NCBI RefSeq assembly: GCF_963924675.1
Contig: NC_089220.1
Span: 87,051,168-87,115,167, forward strand
Reading direction: 5' to 3'
DNA: 64,000 nt
DNA from: Phocoena phocoena
Taxonomy: Eukaryota; Chordata; Mammalia; Artiodactyla; Phocoenidae
In this document: positions 37,154 through 50,699 of the stretch, one piece after another
How positions within the stretch are numbered: the stretch's first letter is position 1
How the letters are laid out: each line of letters starts with the position of its first letter
Notes under the pieces: generated by a model
What the model saw: only the letters and a program-made list of their open reading frames with translations
Database searches by the model: none
Told to the model about the DNA's origin: nothing
Made by a program: the position numbers and the translations under genes

Positions 37154-37685
37154 TAGGGCTTCCCTGGTGGCACAGTGGTTAAGAATCCACCTGCCATGAT
37201 TTGTGACCACTAGAGGGGTGGGATAGGGAGGGTGGGAGGGAGACACAAGAGGGAGGGGATATGGGGATATATGTATATGTATAGCTGATTCACTTTGTTA
37301 TACAGCTGAAACTAACACACCATTGTAAAGCAATTATACTCCAATAAAGATGTTAAAAAAAGAAAAAGAATCCACCTGCCAATGCAGTGGACACGGGTTC
37401 AATCCCTGGCCCGGGAAGATCCCACATGCCGCGGAGCAACTAAGCCTGTGCGCCACAACTACTGAGCCTGCGCTCTAGAGCTCGTGTGCCACAACTACTG
37501 AGGCCCGTGCGCCTAGAGCCGGTGAGCCACAACAAGAGAAGCCACCACAATAAGAAGCCTGTGCACCACAACGAAGAGTAGCCCCCGCTCTCCGCAGCTA
37601 GAGAAAGCCCAAGCACAGCAATGAAGACCCGACACAGCCAAAAATAAAAACAAATAAATAAATTTATTTTAAAAAATAATAAAAT
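37154..37685 (+). mobile_element. CHR-type SINE (long form) split by an L1
   Basis: The SINE runs 37154-37196 and resumes at about 37366. TSD AAAATAGACA at 37144-37153 and 37686-37695. Confidence 0.92.
37197..37365 (+). mobile_element. Very short 5'-truncated L1 nested in a SINE
   Basis: Only the last ~165 bp of a cetartiodactyl L1 3' UTR (ending CCAATAAAGATGTTAAAAAA). Perfect 16 bp TSD AAGAATCCACCTGCCA at 37181-37196 and 37366-37381, taken from the SINE. Confidence 0.96.
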
Positions 37686-39529
37686 AAAATAGACAAAATT
37701 AGAAACAGATTGCAAAGCATGGTGCACTTCCTGTCCAGATAACAGGTTAGAAAATGAGGCTGTGAGGAAGTTGCTTTATGTAGTGCTGACTTGGAGGAAA
37801 GGAGTGCAGGAGGGTTCTGTGGCTGTGGTGAACCGTATGCTCAATACCCTAATTCTGCCAGACCTCTAACGCTCCATGAAGCACCGTACTACACAGTATT
37901 CATTTGCTGTAAGCCTTCTGAACCTGCAGAGATGGGGGAAGTGAGGGCACCTGAAAGGCTTGAAATCCTAACAGACAAATGAAAAAAATCATAGGAGCTG
38001 TGGGCTGAAGCTCCACTAATTCAACAAAGGATAACTGCAAAAAGTTAGCAGGCTTCATAAAATACCACATTTACATACTGTACTTCTCACCAGAGAGAGG
38101 GGCTACAGAGCAAAATGGTTTGAAATGGGATGGGATGAAACTACAAAAAGGGATATACGATTGTTAGAAAATGTTTATTGTTTTCAGGCAGAAGAAATTT
38201 TAAAGTGTTGTAGTTAACACAGCAATCATGTAGCACAAACAAATTAGAAAAAGTATTTACTGAACTATGTAAGGCACTGAACTAGGTGCTATGATTCTTG
38301 GGGTTTAAGATTTATAGCTTCCTCTTACTCTCTCCTTTATAAATTCTAAAGTATAATCTATCAGAAAATAAAGTTCTTAAAATAATCCAAAATATTTTAA
38401 TATAGTAACTATTATATCATTGGTAAATTGCCTCTAAAGCTAATGCCTTGCTACTTATTTTGGATTACACATTTTAAGAATTACACATAAACCACTACAA
38501 ACATGAAAAATGTTTATTGCCTTCAGGTTGTCTGATTTTATTTTGGCAAACATTTCCTTTTTTAAATATGATATTAATATCACAGACATGATACACGAGT
38601 CTCTGGACAATGTATAAACAGAGGACTCAAAATCACATGCTCTGTACACTATGTTGAATTGCCTCATCTAGCATATTCATTCCAAGCACCTAACAGAATG
38701 CAAGTTCATACAAATACCCTTGAGTAAAATCTGTTGTAGTGATTGCATCTAGGTTTCTCTTGGATGCCAATGACACTTCTTAAACAGGACTTCTTCAAAA
38801 ACAAAAAGAATGAAAGCATAAATACACATCTAGAATTTACCTTCTGTACTGAAAAGACTAATTTGCATTAGTTTTATACAATAAATGTTTTAATATACAA
38901 ATTAAGAAACAGAATACAAGTGCTTTTAGGATCCTAGAAGGCTAATTTTGGAACTTAGTTTTAAGAATTAGATTCTAACTGACTTGCTATTGTAACAGAG
39001 ATCCTGAGACAGCATAATTACTTTTTAAAATAAAGTTTTTAAAAACCAATATTCATGAAAATACAACAGCCTTGTGTTTTTCTCTGTGAATAAAATTATC
39101 CTAATTCTCTAAGAACATCCTTTTTGCATTAATGAAACCAAGGATTCCACTTACCAAGAAGCAGAAGTTCTTAGAAAAGACAAATCACGGTCCAAGCAAT
39201 AAATGCCTCTCTAAAGCCTAAGACTTGGTAGAACAGAAGGAAAGCAAACCTGAACTCTTGATTTTAAAGAAGAGTTCTAATAAAGATTTCAGTTATGCCA
39301 GTCTTGGATTTCACAATTTTACTGAAATTAATCAGAAATCATTTTACGGGGCCTTACAGCTTAAGTTCAATTATTTTTCTAAAAAAGTAAAACATTTCTC
39401 AATTCTATTTCTGAACTGAATAGAATAAGGCACAATATAAGTACAGTATATTAGTCTATTTAAATGTTCCTTATTATTTGTAGTGATATCTCCAAATAAC
39501 TTTCTCTTTACTGAGAAATAAGTATTAAA

Positions 39530-39812
39530 TTTCCATTTTATAGATGAGGAAATTAAGGTACAGACAGGTGAAGTAACTTAAGGAGTCAGAATGGATAGAG
39601 GGAATAACGATGGGATTTAGAGACAAAAGGGCTGGGGTTTAAATACAGTACAGCCACCTACTAGCTTTGAGCAAGTTCCATCATCTGGGACTATCTTTCA
39701 TCTGTAAAATGAGGATAATACCACCTACCTCTCAACGGCTGATGTAAGGTATAAGCAAAGCACCTAGCACAAAGCCTAGTACATAGTTAGCCATTCAACA
39801 AATATAGGCTCT
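39530..39812. repeat. MIR fragments, opposed pair
   Basis: 39530-39585 is an antisense MIR core (TTTTATAGATGAGGAAATTA). 39605-39812 is a sense MIR (ACTAGCTTTGAGCAAGTTCC, CATCTGTAAAATGAGGATAA, ending CATTCAACAAATATA). Confidence 0.75.
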
Positions 39813-39984
39813 CCCACCAATCCATGATCCCATTTTCTTTAGCTGGTACAATGGGTATAAAATCAATCCATAACACTGATGTGAGGTAAATGAGATAATA
39901 ATACAGGCGAAGTGCCTGGCAGGTGCAAGGATCAATACATTTGTTCTCTCCCTCAATATTCTCTCCCTTACTCCATGTCCCACA

Positions 39985-40050
39985 GTTACTAAATGGCTGA
40001 GCCACAATCAAATCCACATCTTGGTTCCACTTAGAACTGCCTCTGCACAC
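39985..40050 (-). repeat. MIR core remnant
   Basis: CTAAATGGCTGAGCCACAAT followed by AAATCCACATCTTGG looks like antisense MIR core; strongly diverged. Confidence 0.4.
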
Positions 40051-41094
40051 ACATTTCATTTATGGTTGCACCTTATTTAACTGCAAAAACTAATCTAACC
40101 TAGCTGCTTAATCAGTTGTTATTTTAATGTGTTCCCAGTAAAATCAAATTCATTTCTAGGGTAGCTTTACTTTTCAGCAATAACCAAAAAAAAGTGATTA
40201 ATATTCTGACTTGGCAATATATATTTTTCAATACATATTTCTACTGGCATTTCTGCAATATATTCTTAATATTTTATAAGCTGTTATAACCTGAAAGATA
40301 GTTAAAAATCTATTCTTTAGATATTACATGCCTAAGCACCTAAATGACTCCATTCGGAGAGTTCAAAGATAGTAGGTAGCCTTTTCGTTTTTCCTATTTT
40401 CTCCCAAATAAAATAACAAAGTAAGATAGTAAATGTGGTAAGTAAATAAATATGTGCTTAAATGAAACAGATGTGTGAAAAATATGGACCAGATCTGCAT
40501 TTATGAGGCAATGACCTTCAAAACTGGCAGGGAGCTGTTAACAATGTTCTTCACAGGGGAGCAATTATACTTCAACCCTCCTATGTATACTTTCATTTCT
40601 CATGGTCTACAACTACATTCACATATCAGAAAGAATAAAAGAATAGTCTGGTAACTGTGGCAACCTTCATTGAGAAGATATAAGGCATTTTCATTACCTT
40701 AATAATCACATCCTAAATGCCAGATCAGTATAACTGCTGCAATATGAAAGGCTAGACCAACACTTTGATAGAATTTCCTACAACTGAAATTTACCAAATG
40801 TAGCTATTATGACTCTAACCCAGTGATACATTTCTGATTCTGTAATACCCTAAGTGGTCTCTGATGATCTCAAGAGGCACTGAAATTTTTCTAAAATAAA
40901 TACCTTATTTAAAGAAAAATATGCCATACAATACTTTTAGGAAAAGGAGGTCAAATTATCACCAATTTTTTAAATATACAGTACTGCAATTCCTAAATGT
41001 TGTAAATACTGCTTTAACCCAGTAAGTAGCTCACATACTGATTTAAAAGACCCTGTGCCCAGTGTCTGACAAATAAGCGCATATGTGCTCACTC

Positions 41095-41098
<4 letters not shown>

Positions 41099-41168
<70 letters not shown>

Positions 41169-41179
41169 CACCCCTCCAA

Positions 41180-41210
<31 letters not shown>

Positions 41211-41213
41211 CAC
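41099..41213. repeat. Compound microsatellite (TC)n(CA)n
   Basis: About 34 TC units at 41099-41166, a 13-base interruption, then an imperfect (CA)n tract at about 41180-41213. Confidence 0.97.
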
Positions 41214-43119
41214 TAGAAATATACAAGCGGGAAAAGTTGCTAAGAAAAGCTCAATCTCTAATGCTCAAAAAAGGTGTATGCACAAAATATTAATTTCACA
41301 TAAAATATTGTCTTATTTTCCACATTTCCTCACATGGGTAAAAACAAAAGCAATTCACAATAGTAGTGCCAAAGAATGACAATATTACATACTTTAGAAT
41401 TCATGTGTTTTTTAAATTTCATGCAAGAATCACAATGCACAATCATTAACATATCTAGATAGTGAACACTTACTACAGTATGGTCATATTACACCAAGCT
41501 TAATTTTTTTAAGTGGCCTACATTTTTATAACATATTAAATTGTAATAATGTAAAATAAGACCAGCAGGAAAATAAATACAACCATAGTAGCATATAGCA
41601 AGCATAAATCCAATAAGTCATCCTCAACTTAAAAATATTTTTCGCAACAGTAATAAATACCACCCACAAGTATAATACCAATAAGCCAACTGGGTTTTCC
41701 ACTATCTGGGAAAAATAACTAGTTGCCTTTTTGTGATACCTGAAAACCACAAGGTTATCACTAAATGGACAGGTGACATGAATTGTGTTTCATTTGTACT
41801 TTATATCTTGGCAAAAGTTAATGATCTGTCCCAGAAATTTTATTTCACCATATATCCCAAAAGTATTTTTAGGACTCATGAAGTCTAAATCTCACACTGC
41901 CCTTGATATGCTATTGTGTAAATGCTTTAAATTTTAAAACAAAGAATAAAGACTTTAAAAGCTCTGCACAATGTATTCAAATGGTAAGGATGTCCACTCA
42001 ATCCATGTTTCCTCTAAGCCCACCACCAAAAAACAAAAAAAAAACTGTACATGACACATAAAGATACAATAGAAACAAAAAGTAGCATGACACTCATTCA
42101 GTAAGGAAATAATACACAACATCTCTATATCATATTCAACTACAAAAATCCTTTCACTTGATGGCTAGCATCTTTATGACTGCTTAATCTGTATTTAAGT
42201 GGCCTGAAAAAGAGATTTTGTTCTCTTTCTCTACCCTCATAGATCTTTGGCAGCAGTCAGCACTCATGCCCAGAGTTGGTTTTGGAGGTGGGAGAATAAG
42301 GAAAGTGGAGAGAAGGCTGACCTGAGCACAGAGTCAGCAGAGAGCAGCTGCTCTCATATACTATCCAGCGTCTTTCTCACCCACCGCTATTTTCCGCTAT
42401 TGAGCATTGTCAGCGAAAAAAATTAATGGGGGAGGGGGGCGGGGAAAGAGACAAAGAGAGTAGGACCCCGGCCGTCAGTTTTTGTCTGCCACATCTGAGG
42501 TGAGAAGCCCTTTCGGGTTTTTTGCTGCAAAGGCAAGGGATGAGGTGAGACCCTCTGGGTCCAGCTCAATTTGCTTCTCCAGAAAGGGCAGTTTTCGGCA
42601 GTGAGCGCAGGATCCTCCTGGCTGGTGAACTAAACACCGGAGCATTGTTAATGTTTTCTATCTCTTACTTTATAAAGGAGGAAGAGGGCTGTGACTGCAT
42701 TCCTGGGAAAGACTACTACTCCTGACGTGCCACGCAGCGAGAGGTTGTAAAAATCCCTTCAAAAATACCAGGTTCTGAAGAAATGCTGTGCAGCCTTATC
42801 GTATTGTTGGCGTTTTTTTGTAAGTCACCGATTCTCACCAACGCCAACCCTCAAATCGCTGAGACTTGTTGCTAAATCTTTACCTCACGCCCCCCAGAAT
42901 TGCCCAGCTGAATAAGATTTGGGGAGAGAAAGGCCAGAGGGGGGCCTAAGTCTTTAAAGCCCAGAGGGCTGGTATCCCCTTCAATAGGCCACTCTGCATG
43001 GGCTACGCGTTCAATTCTACCTTCTGAGAGCTCTGACTCACAAATGCTGGGCGGGGGGGGAGGGGGGGGCGGGGGGCAAATTATGACACACACCATTATC
43101 GTTCCAGCCAAAGAGATGT
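41214..43119. other. Proximal intron 1 next to the CpG island
   Basis: Unique, becoming G/C-richer from about 42250, with a G-rich run at 42427-42446. No interspersed repeat is recognisable here, as is common close to promoters. Confidence 0.55.
43049..43076 (+). repeat. G-tract with G-quadruplex potential near the island edge
   Basis: Four long G runs (3, 8, 8 and 6 bases) on the plus strand are separated by single C or A residues. This is the template strand of FRMD5 intron 1, about 440 bp downstream of the donor. Confidence 0.7.
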
Positions 43120-43303
43120 AAGAAAAGCCTCCAGCCGTCCTTGCCGGGCCGGAGAGTCAAAACCTGCGCCCCCCGACGGGGCGGCCGGGGAAAGAGCCTC
43201 CCTCCCGACGCCCGAGGAAGGTGCTCCCCACACCGGCGGGTTCGAGGAGCCAGGATAGAGCGTCCTCACCTCGGGAGAGGGCAGGGGGCGAGGTGGGGGT
43301 TCA

Positions 43304-43721
<418 letters not shown>

Positions 43722-44259
43722 CACCCCAGCGCGGACACCGCCGCTGCCTCCTGCTGACCCAGCTCCTCCTCCTTCTCCTCCTCCTTCTCCGCCACCGCCT
43801 CCCCACAGCCCAGAACAAGCGCCCGGCTCTCTTTCCTCCGCGCCCTACTGCCCGTGTCCTGCTCGTGGGGCGGGGCCTCGGCCGGAGGGGCCCAATGGGG
43901 GTCAGCGCGGCGGAACCGAGTGGCAGACAGTAGAGCCAGTAGAAATAGGGCACTGCGATGATGGACAAGCTGGGGAAGCAATCACGGGAAAGCAGTCGGA
44001 CCGAGACAAGCCGGACCAGCCCTCTGGCGTCCCAAACCAGGGGCTCCTTTTCTCCCTGCGGTTCCTGTAGATGCTACTTCCCCGCCCCCGGACCAGGTGT
44101 GGGCACCCGGCTCGATCATTGTCAGCTGTTTGGAATACATTTGGCCTCTGCTTCAGGGGCCAAGTCCCACACTCTGCAACGCCTCGGTTCTCGCCTCTCG
44201 GGAGCCGGAGCGGTGAGAGCTCACAATCCCTGCACCTGCAGAATGCAAGCACCTTCGGC

Positions 44260-47200
44260 TCTGGACCAGGCGGCTACCCCGACCTGCGCTGTATCGCAAG
44301 GCAGCCCGACGGTCTCCTCTGCTCTACCTCTCTTATTTTGGAGAACATATGTTTTACAGTAGCTACTTAAGGAAAACCTGCTGGGTTCGCAGAGGGTCTG
44401 AAGCACCAGGGTTTAACCCCTAGAAAACCCTCCACTCAAACACCCTTTGCCTCCTTCCTTTTATTTTCAGAAGACAAAAGGAAGAGACTGAGACGTGCTC
44501 CTTCCGCCGGTATAATACAGAGGAAAGGATCAACCCTTTCCTTACACCTTTAGAACTAGAATTATCGTGTCTTCGTACTTCCTCAACAAAACGCCAGAGT
44601 ATGTAAGGAGGTATACATCACAAAGGAAAAAAATTGTCTCCTGCCTTCTCTGACCTCATATCTAAAGACCTCATGTTCTTTATAAAAATTTCACTAAGAG
44701 ACAGTATTCTCCCTCAAAAAATTTTAATGGAAGGAAATGTTACAAAAGGATCAAATCAACAACGTTAATGCTGTAATAAATATATTAATTGAAAATAATG
44801 AAATACACATAATTTCCTGTTATTTTCATTTACACTGTTGGTTGTAGGTATAACATAACAAAAATAAAACCCAATGTTAACTGAGAAAAAAGCCTGACCA
44901 TTAAAGTATGCTTCTTCCCTAGTGTCTTTGGACTCCAGAATTTATCCTTTTTTTTTTTTTGCATGTGACCCACCCTGCCCCCCTTTGTATCTTGGATTGC
45001 TTATCACCTCAGTAACCTGGATTGCTCTCCTCATTAGTTACATTCTCCCCTATGGCATTCAGGAGCCATAAGAGGAGGTTCTTCTTCTCAATGCAATCCT
45101 GGATGAGTTAGTTTAGAAACTAGAAGCAGTGAGCCAAGTATTCTAGCCATAAAACCAGATGTGAGCTCCTCTATTTCATAGCTCCAGCAGGTAGCCTGGT
45201 GCCTGCAACATAATACTCAATAGATGTTTTTTAAATGAAGTAAATGGAATTGATAGATACTATACAGCATCTAAACCCCAAGAGAAGAAACTAAGAGAAT
45301 TTCAGGAAGGTCTTAGAGACAAGTGCAATTATTAATGTGTCAAAGTGATATTCTACAGAGTTCAGCTTTGTTGTGTAGTTGGAAGAAGATGATGAAAGAT
45401 TTCAGACAGGCAGAACTTTTGTTGAGGGAAAAGTTGGTATTTGATGTAAAATCTAAGAGAGCAAGAAAAAATATTCAAAAAGCTAGAGGAAAGCCAGTAA
45501 TGTGATGGTAGGGAGGCCTCTTTACCAAGTTATGCAAATAATCAGCTGTCAGAATAAAAAGACAAAGCACCATGAATCCAGAAAAGCTCTACAGAACTGA
45601 ATGCAGCCTTTTTTCAAAGTATGACCACAAATACAATCAACAGGGATAAGATTGTGGCTGCTATGCCTATGCATCAAGTAACATTCCTGCTCAGCCTAAG
45701 AAAATCATGTCAGCTTAGATGTTCTCCTCATTGAAAGACCAGTCAGATACTCATCCATGCTTATGCATAATATCCAGAAAAAACTTAAAACTCTCCCTTA
45801 CTCTCTGAAACAGAACACTTTGTAAAGAAAACAGAGGATGGACAAATAATGGAAGAAAAGCAAGAATCTATCAGTTTCTGGTTTCTTGTATGCCTCTACA
45901 ATAAGACTTGAGAACAGAGGCCTAAGGGGAACTAAAAAGAGAGGGTTCATATAAAATCAAATGGAAGAATACTTTGTTTACCTTTGGTTTTCTCAAGTCT
46001 ATTGAACAGGATGCCCAAGATGGAAAGGATTTGTTCAATAAAAGGCCTCATATGTCCTTGAGAATCAGAGTGTCATAGCGTTCAAGTTTTTGACTATAAA
46101 GGAGGTCATATTTAAAATAAAATCCCCCCCGAAAAAAACCCCAACTACAATACTTCTGAGTTCCCACCTTCCAAATTATCAGGATGTCAGCCAGCCCCCT
46201 TTAGAGTTCCCCTCCCTTCTCTACTATAGAGGAGTCCCCAGGAGAGGTGCTGTCACCCACATATTCCTGAAATAACTGAACTATTTCTGCCTCTGCTTCA
46301 GATGTCCCATACCCTGATGTTCTGGAACACTGAGCTCTCTCCAACCAATGCAATCTTCAGCATTGCCTTGGGATTTGGCAGGAAGGGGCAGTGCCCTCTC
46401 TTCCCCAGGACATCACAAACATAAGAATGACATGGCTACTCTCAGAGCCCTTATGGACTAGATCAGGCCTGCCTTACTGTTGAGTTTCCAGCCTGGGTCC
46501 ATATGTCTGGGTCCATACATCTCCCCTCTTAATCAAGAGTTCCTCCAACCATGTCTTGCGCATATGGGCCCAACCACTATAAAGCTCAGAGAAGAAAACA
46601 ACTCTCCTCACCCAGTTAAAGGTCCACTTTCAAACTCCCATTTTCTGTCCCAGGTGCAACTTCTCCCTAGGATGACTAACCATGGGAATATCTACTCCTT
46701 CAGAGGAAACCCCACCCTACATCCCCAGGGGTGTGGCCTTGATCTCGGACCCAACTGGGTTATCACCTTAGAACATAACAGTCCAGCAGCAGCACATTTC
46801 TCACAAAGACTAAGTTATTCAGTCTTTACATGTAGGTCCTCAGTCTTTACAGGTAGAGCCTCACCAAAGCCAGTTCAGTACCTTTGCGTAATTGTTTCTC
46901 CAGGAAACAGTAAGGATCATGCCTGTCTTTGCTTTCCTATATCCTTTAGATCTCAGCATCTGTTCTCCTAAGGGCATGGGCTCAAACAAGGATATCCACA
47001 TCTCTACAGAAACAACAATATATTGACACATACATGGTCTAAATCAACAGAAAGAAACAGTTCTCTTCTCTTCTGCAACAATGTCTGGGGAAGCCATGCT
47101 CCTGCTCTACACACAAAGATTTACGTATCCAAATGGAGCACTGCTTCTCAGCCTAAAGCATCTACATTCAGTTTAATGGTTACTTTATAGTTTTCCAAGA

Positions 47201-47439
47201 GTAATACATGTATACTTGTTTTAATTTGAGGAACTAAACAATTCACAGAGTTTTCCCAGAGCAGTCTACCTCTGAAGGCTTCCCTTTTATCAGGACAGAA
47301 AACCACAGTTTAAGAGACAGATTTTCTACCTTCTACCAACCCTTAGGATTTTCAGTTTAGCCCTCATTACTTAAAAGAATTATCTTTATATGGAAATATA
47401 AGAAATGCATGTGGTTTTTAAATTCCAAACTACAAACAT
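44260..47439. other. Upstream flank of FRMD5, mostly unique
   Basis: Contains an L2/MIR-like 3' end at about 45185-45240 (CCTGGTGCCTGCAACATAAT, ACTCAATAGATGTTTTTTAA) and two short tandem duplications near 46495-46525 and 46818-46860. An open stretch at 46480-46971 begins at TTG and has no recognised homology. Confidence 0.5.
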
Positions 47440-48060
47440 TTATCTAGCATTTACTATGTGTCAGGCACATACTCCGTGACAGTTTTCTAGAACACATAAG
47501 ACACAGACCAAAGAACATGGGAAAAGGAAATGTACAAACCAAGAAGTTCACAATCTAGGAGAGTGTGTTCAATATATGTACAATTAGGTATAATATGATA
47601 CATGGAGCATGAACGAATTACTGCGGAAGAACAACAAATGGTACAATTATTTACACGTGGGAGACAGCAAAGCCTAAAAGAGAAAGCAATGGAGTTGGGT
47701 CCTAAGGAATGGAGTAGTGTCATGATGGCTGCAGACAGGAGGAGAAGAGAAGGATATGCGATGAGAAGTGACATTTTAAGTAGAGGAAACAGCATGAGCA
47801 AAGATATAGAAGCACAAATGTGTATAGCATGTTCCCAAAATTGCAAGTACCCCTGGATGGACAACATGTGAGGTGAATTGGCTGGAAAGAGATGGACTGA
47901 AGCCAGATCATATAGGACCTTCAATGCCATGCTTAGGAATTTGGATTCTGTTTTTCAGACAGTAGGGGAGCATGGGAGGTTTTTAAGGAGAGAAGTGACA
48001 GGATCAGATCTGTGTTTGGAAATGATCATTCCTATAGCTGTATGAATGATTAAATTAGAG
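47440..48060 (-). repeat. L2 LINE fragment
   Basis: Antisense L2: CATTTACTATGTGTCAGGCA, AGAGGAAACAGCATGAGCAA, CCAGATCATATAGGACCTTC, AGAAGTGACAGGATCAGATC. Confidence 0.8.
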
Positions 48061-48254
48061 CAAATGGAGATTATTTACTGGGGGGAAAATGCATTCTGAA
48101 AACAATAGAATATCTTTAATGAGGCATCAGAAGCGTTTATAATAGGTCTCTCAGATGTGGGTGACAGGCTTTATCGTATTCTCCAATTATGGTTCATTTT
48201 CCTTATATTTCCAGCCAGCCATTGTTCTAGCAACAAAATGTATATGAAACAAAG

Positions 48255-48400
48255 CAAATTAATTCATTTATTCAAAATAATTTACTAGTGATCTACAATA
48301 TGCAAGTCCCTATGCCAGGTACTGAGAGAATTCAAAGATGAATAAAACATATTCTCCATCCTCATAGAATTTACAGTCCCATGCAGTCTGCAAAATTACT
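48255..48400 (-). repeat. L2/MIR 3' end fragment
   Basis: AGTCCCTATGCCAGGTACTG then ATAGAATTTACAGTCCCATG, the usual antisense 3' end pattern. Confidence 0.6.
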
Positions 48401-49572
48401 TCAGCAACATTTATTAAGTATTCAGTTTATGTAGATTAATATTCAATGCACATTGGTTTTAAAAAAAGATATAAAGGGGCATGGCAGCAAAGATATGAGA
48501 AATAGCCCAAAAATATGGGCAAAGAAAATATATAAACAAGAAGAAATCAGAATAGCCCATATTTCTTAATAGTGTCAATACATGCTCAGAAAATGAAATA
48601 ATTAACATTATTATACTTCCTCCCACCCTCTGTACACCAACATCCAATTTTTGTGGCTTATATTATTTCTATTTTGTCAGGGTTTAACAGCTTTTGGCAA
48701 CCATATTTACTCTAGTTGTTTAGTCTCACTTCTGTGTTCAAATAGATTCAGTGCTTACCACCAATCCTTTTATCTTAGCAACATCATTCTGGGTTTTTTA
48801 TTTTTATTCACATCCTGATAGGTGGGATTTCTTCGCTAAGTAGTTTGTTCAAGAATGCTTAATGGCCACATTCCCTGAGTTCTTCTTTTGTCTGCCTGTT
48901 GCCTTGAACAAATACTTGAACAGAAATACTACTTGTGGCTCACATTTTGTTCACGTTCCTTCTCTCAGAATTTTGTAGCCATGGCTCCTATGTCTTTTTT
49001 TTCCTGACATTTGCTATGGAGAAGTCTGAGTTGAGTCAAAATTTTTCCACTATAGGTGATTTTCTTTTCTTCTAAGATGGCTGAAGGCTCTATATAGTTA
49101 ACCCTGAAGTTCAAGAACTTAATCAGAACATACCTCTATGTTAATTGTTCTAAATCAATTTTCCCTGGTGTAAGATGGTGGGTTTTTTGGTACAATAGCT
49201 CTTATTATTTTTTAATTTGTTGAGTTCTCTTCCTCTGGGACACCAATTAGCCCAATATTGGATTATATTTGACTGTATCTTTCATTTCTTTTAAATTCTT
49301 AAATCTCTATGTCTTTTCCCTCTTTATTCATTGTGATTGTCCCAAATCTTTCCTCCATGCTATTAACCTAATATTCAGCCAATTTTATTTTGTTCCTTGC
49401 TGTTGAAATTTATTTATATGATCTGTAATGATATTATTTTGGTTCTCAATCATTCTATTGTTTAACATCTCATCTTGGACCTCTTATTGTATTGAATATT
49501 ATTTCTTACTGAGTCTATGGAACAAAATAGTCTTAAGGAATATGCTTCTTTTCTCTGGGTTATAACAAAGAG
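48401..49572. other. Intergenic sequence, possible old L1
   Basis: T-rich text around 48960-49560 resembles decayed antisense L1 5' or inter-ORF sequence but cannot be placed with confidence. No gene seen. Confidence 0.35.
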
Positions 49573-50104
49573 TCTGTCCTTGACCAAACTTTAGTCTGGC
49601 CCCTATGGATCCCCTTCCTAACCAGGCCTCGACTTTTGGACTTTTTTCCACCTTTTGGATTTTTTTCCATCTTTTGGACTTTTGTCTGTCTTTGTATACC
49701 TAATTTTAGCAAGAATCCTGTTAAGTCGGTTTAGCCAGAATCCCCCAAACTCAATATCCAGTCATCCTCAACGTCTTACCAAATTTCTCATAACCTATCA
49801 TCCCCCAGATAATGTCTGATCACCTTGGCCTGCCTTCAGCAAGAATATTGCTAGGTTGGTTTAGGTGGAATCCCCCCTTATGCCTGATGCTTCCTCTTAG
49901 TAATTTCTCATTCACTGACCCCCAACTCCACCCCCCCAATCCCCATCCTGCTCCTTAGCTATAAATTTCCACTTTTCCTTGCTGTATTCAGAATTGAGCC
50001 CAGTTCTATACTGAGGACTATTTTCCTTTATTACAATAGTTTTTCTGAATAAAATCTGTTTTTAAACACTTTAACTACCATCCAGCTCTGGTTTTTCCTT
50101 TAAC
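49573..50104 (+). mobile_element. Solitary LTR (ERV-like), family not assigned
   Basis: Bounded by TGT...ACA, with TATAAAT at about 49970 and AATAAAA at about 50048 followed by a short R/U5-like end, as in a gamma-type LTR. It has three ~19 bp CTTTTGGA-type tandem units (49630-49686). It also has two diverged copies of a ~39 bp AGCAAGAAT...GAATCCCCC block (49708 and 49838). No clear TSD and no internal viral sequence. Confidence 0.6.
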
Positions 50105-50699
50105 AGCTGTTTCCATCTAAACTAGATTCTTCACCTCTCTTTCAAAAATCATGTTTCTTTCTACCATGCTTGAATAGTAGTCATGTCCTTATATTTTATC
50201 CAGTTCATGCTCAGCATGGACAGACTCTTCAGACTTTCAATTTGCTCTGATATGTGCCAGTATTTCTTCTCCCAGTTTGGAGTTGTTTTCTAGTCAATTT
50301 GCTCTAAAATGAAGATGTGGGATAAGGGGAAGAAAAGAGGGAAGTTGTGCTGAGTGTTGCCCTTATTTTTCTGCTCTCTTGTGGGAGTCAGTAAATGACT
50401 AAACCCAGCCCAATCTAACCAGCCAGGGGTATATTACACTTTTGTGTAATTTGTATCAGTCCTTCTGCTCAGCCCAGTGAGCTGGAAAGTGGAAAGAGGA
50501 AGTGGAAAGCTCTGGAGGCCCTTATTGTCACTGCTGAGGTCCCATGGTGGTTTATGGTGGCTTCCATTCTAAAACAGTTTTCTTAGATTCCCCCATTTCT
50601 CCACCCTCCCCAAGGTTGCTTATCTACACCCTAAGAATTCTTCTTCACACATTAGTGAAGGCATGAGGGAGAACCTCAGAATGTTGTCAAATCCCCCCC

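Larger units (their letters stand above)
37696..41095. other. Intron sequence, mostly unique
   Basis: Apart from the MIR fragments near 39.5-40.0 kb, I see no recognisable repeat or gene. Confidence 0.5.

Noticed and set aside
41083..41379. Open frame with a long (SL)n repeat
   Set aside because: Pure translation of the (TC)n microsatellite.
46480..46971. 163-codon plus-strand open frame
   Set aside because: Begins with TTG, has no recognised domain, and contains small tandem repeats. It looks like a chance frame in stop-poor, C-rich sequence.
47602..47871. 89-codon plus-strand open frame
   Set aside because: It is the antisense of an L2 element and matches the L2 pattern, not a gene.
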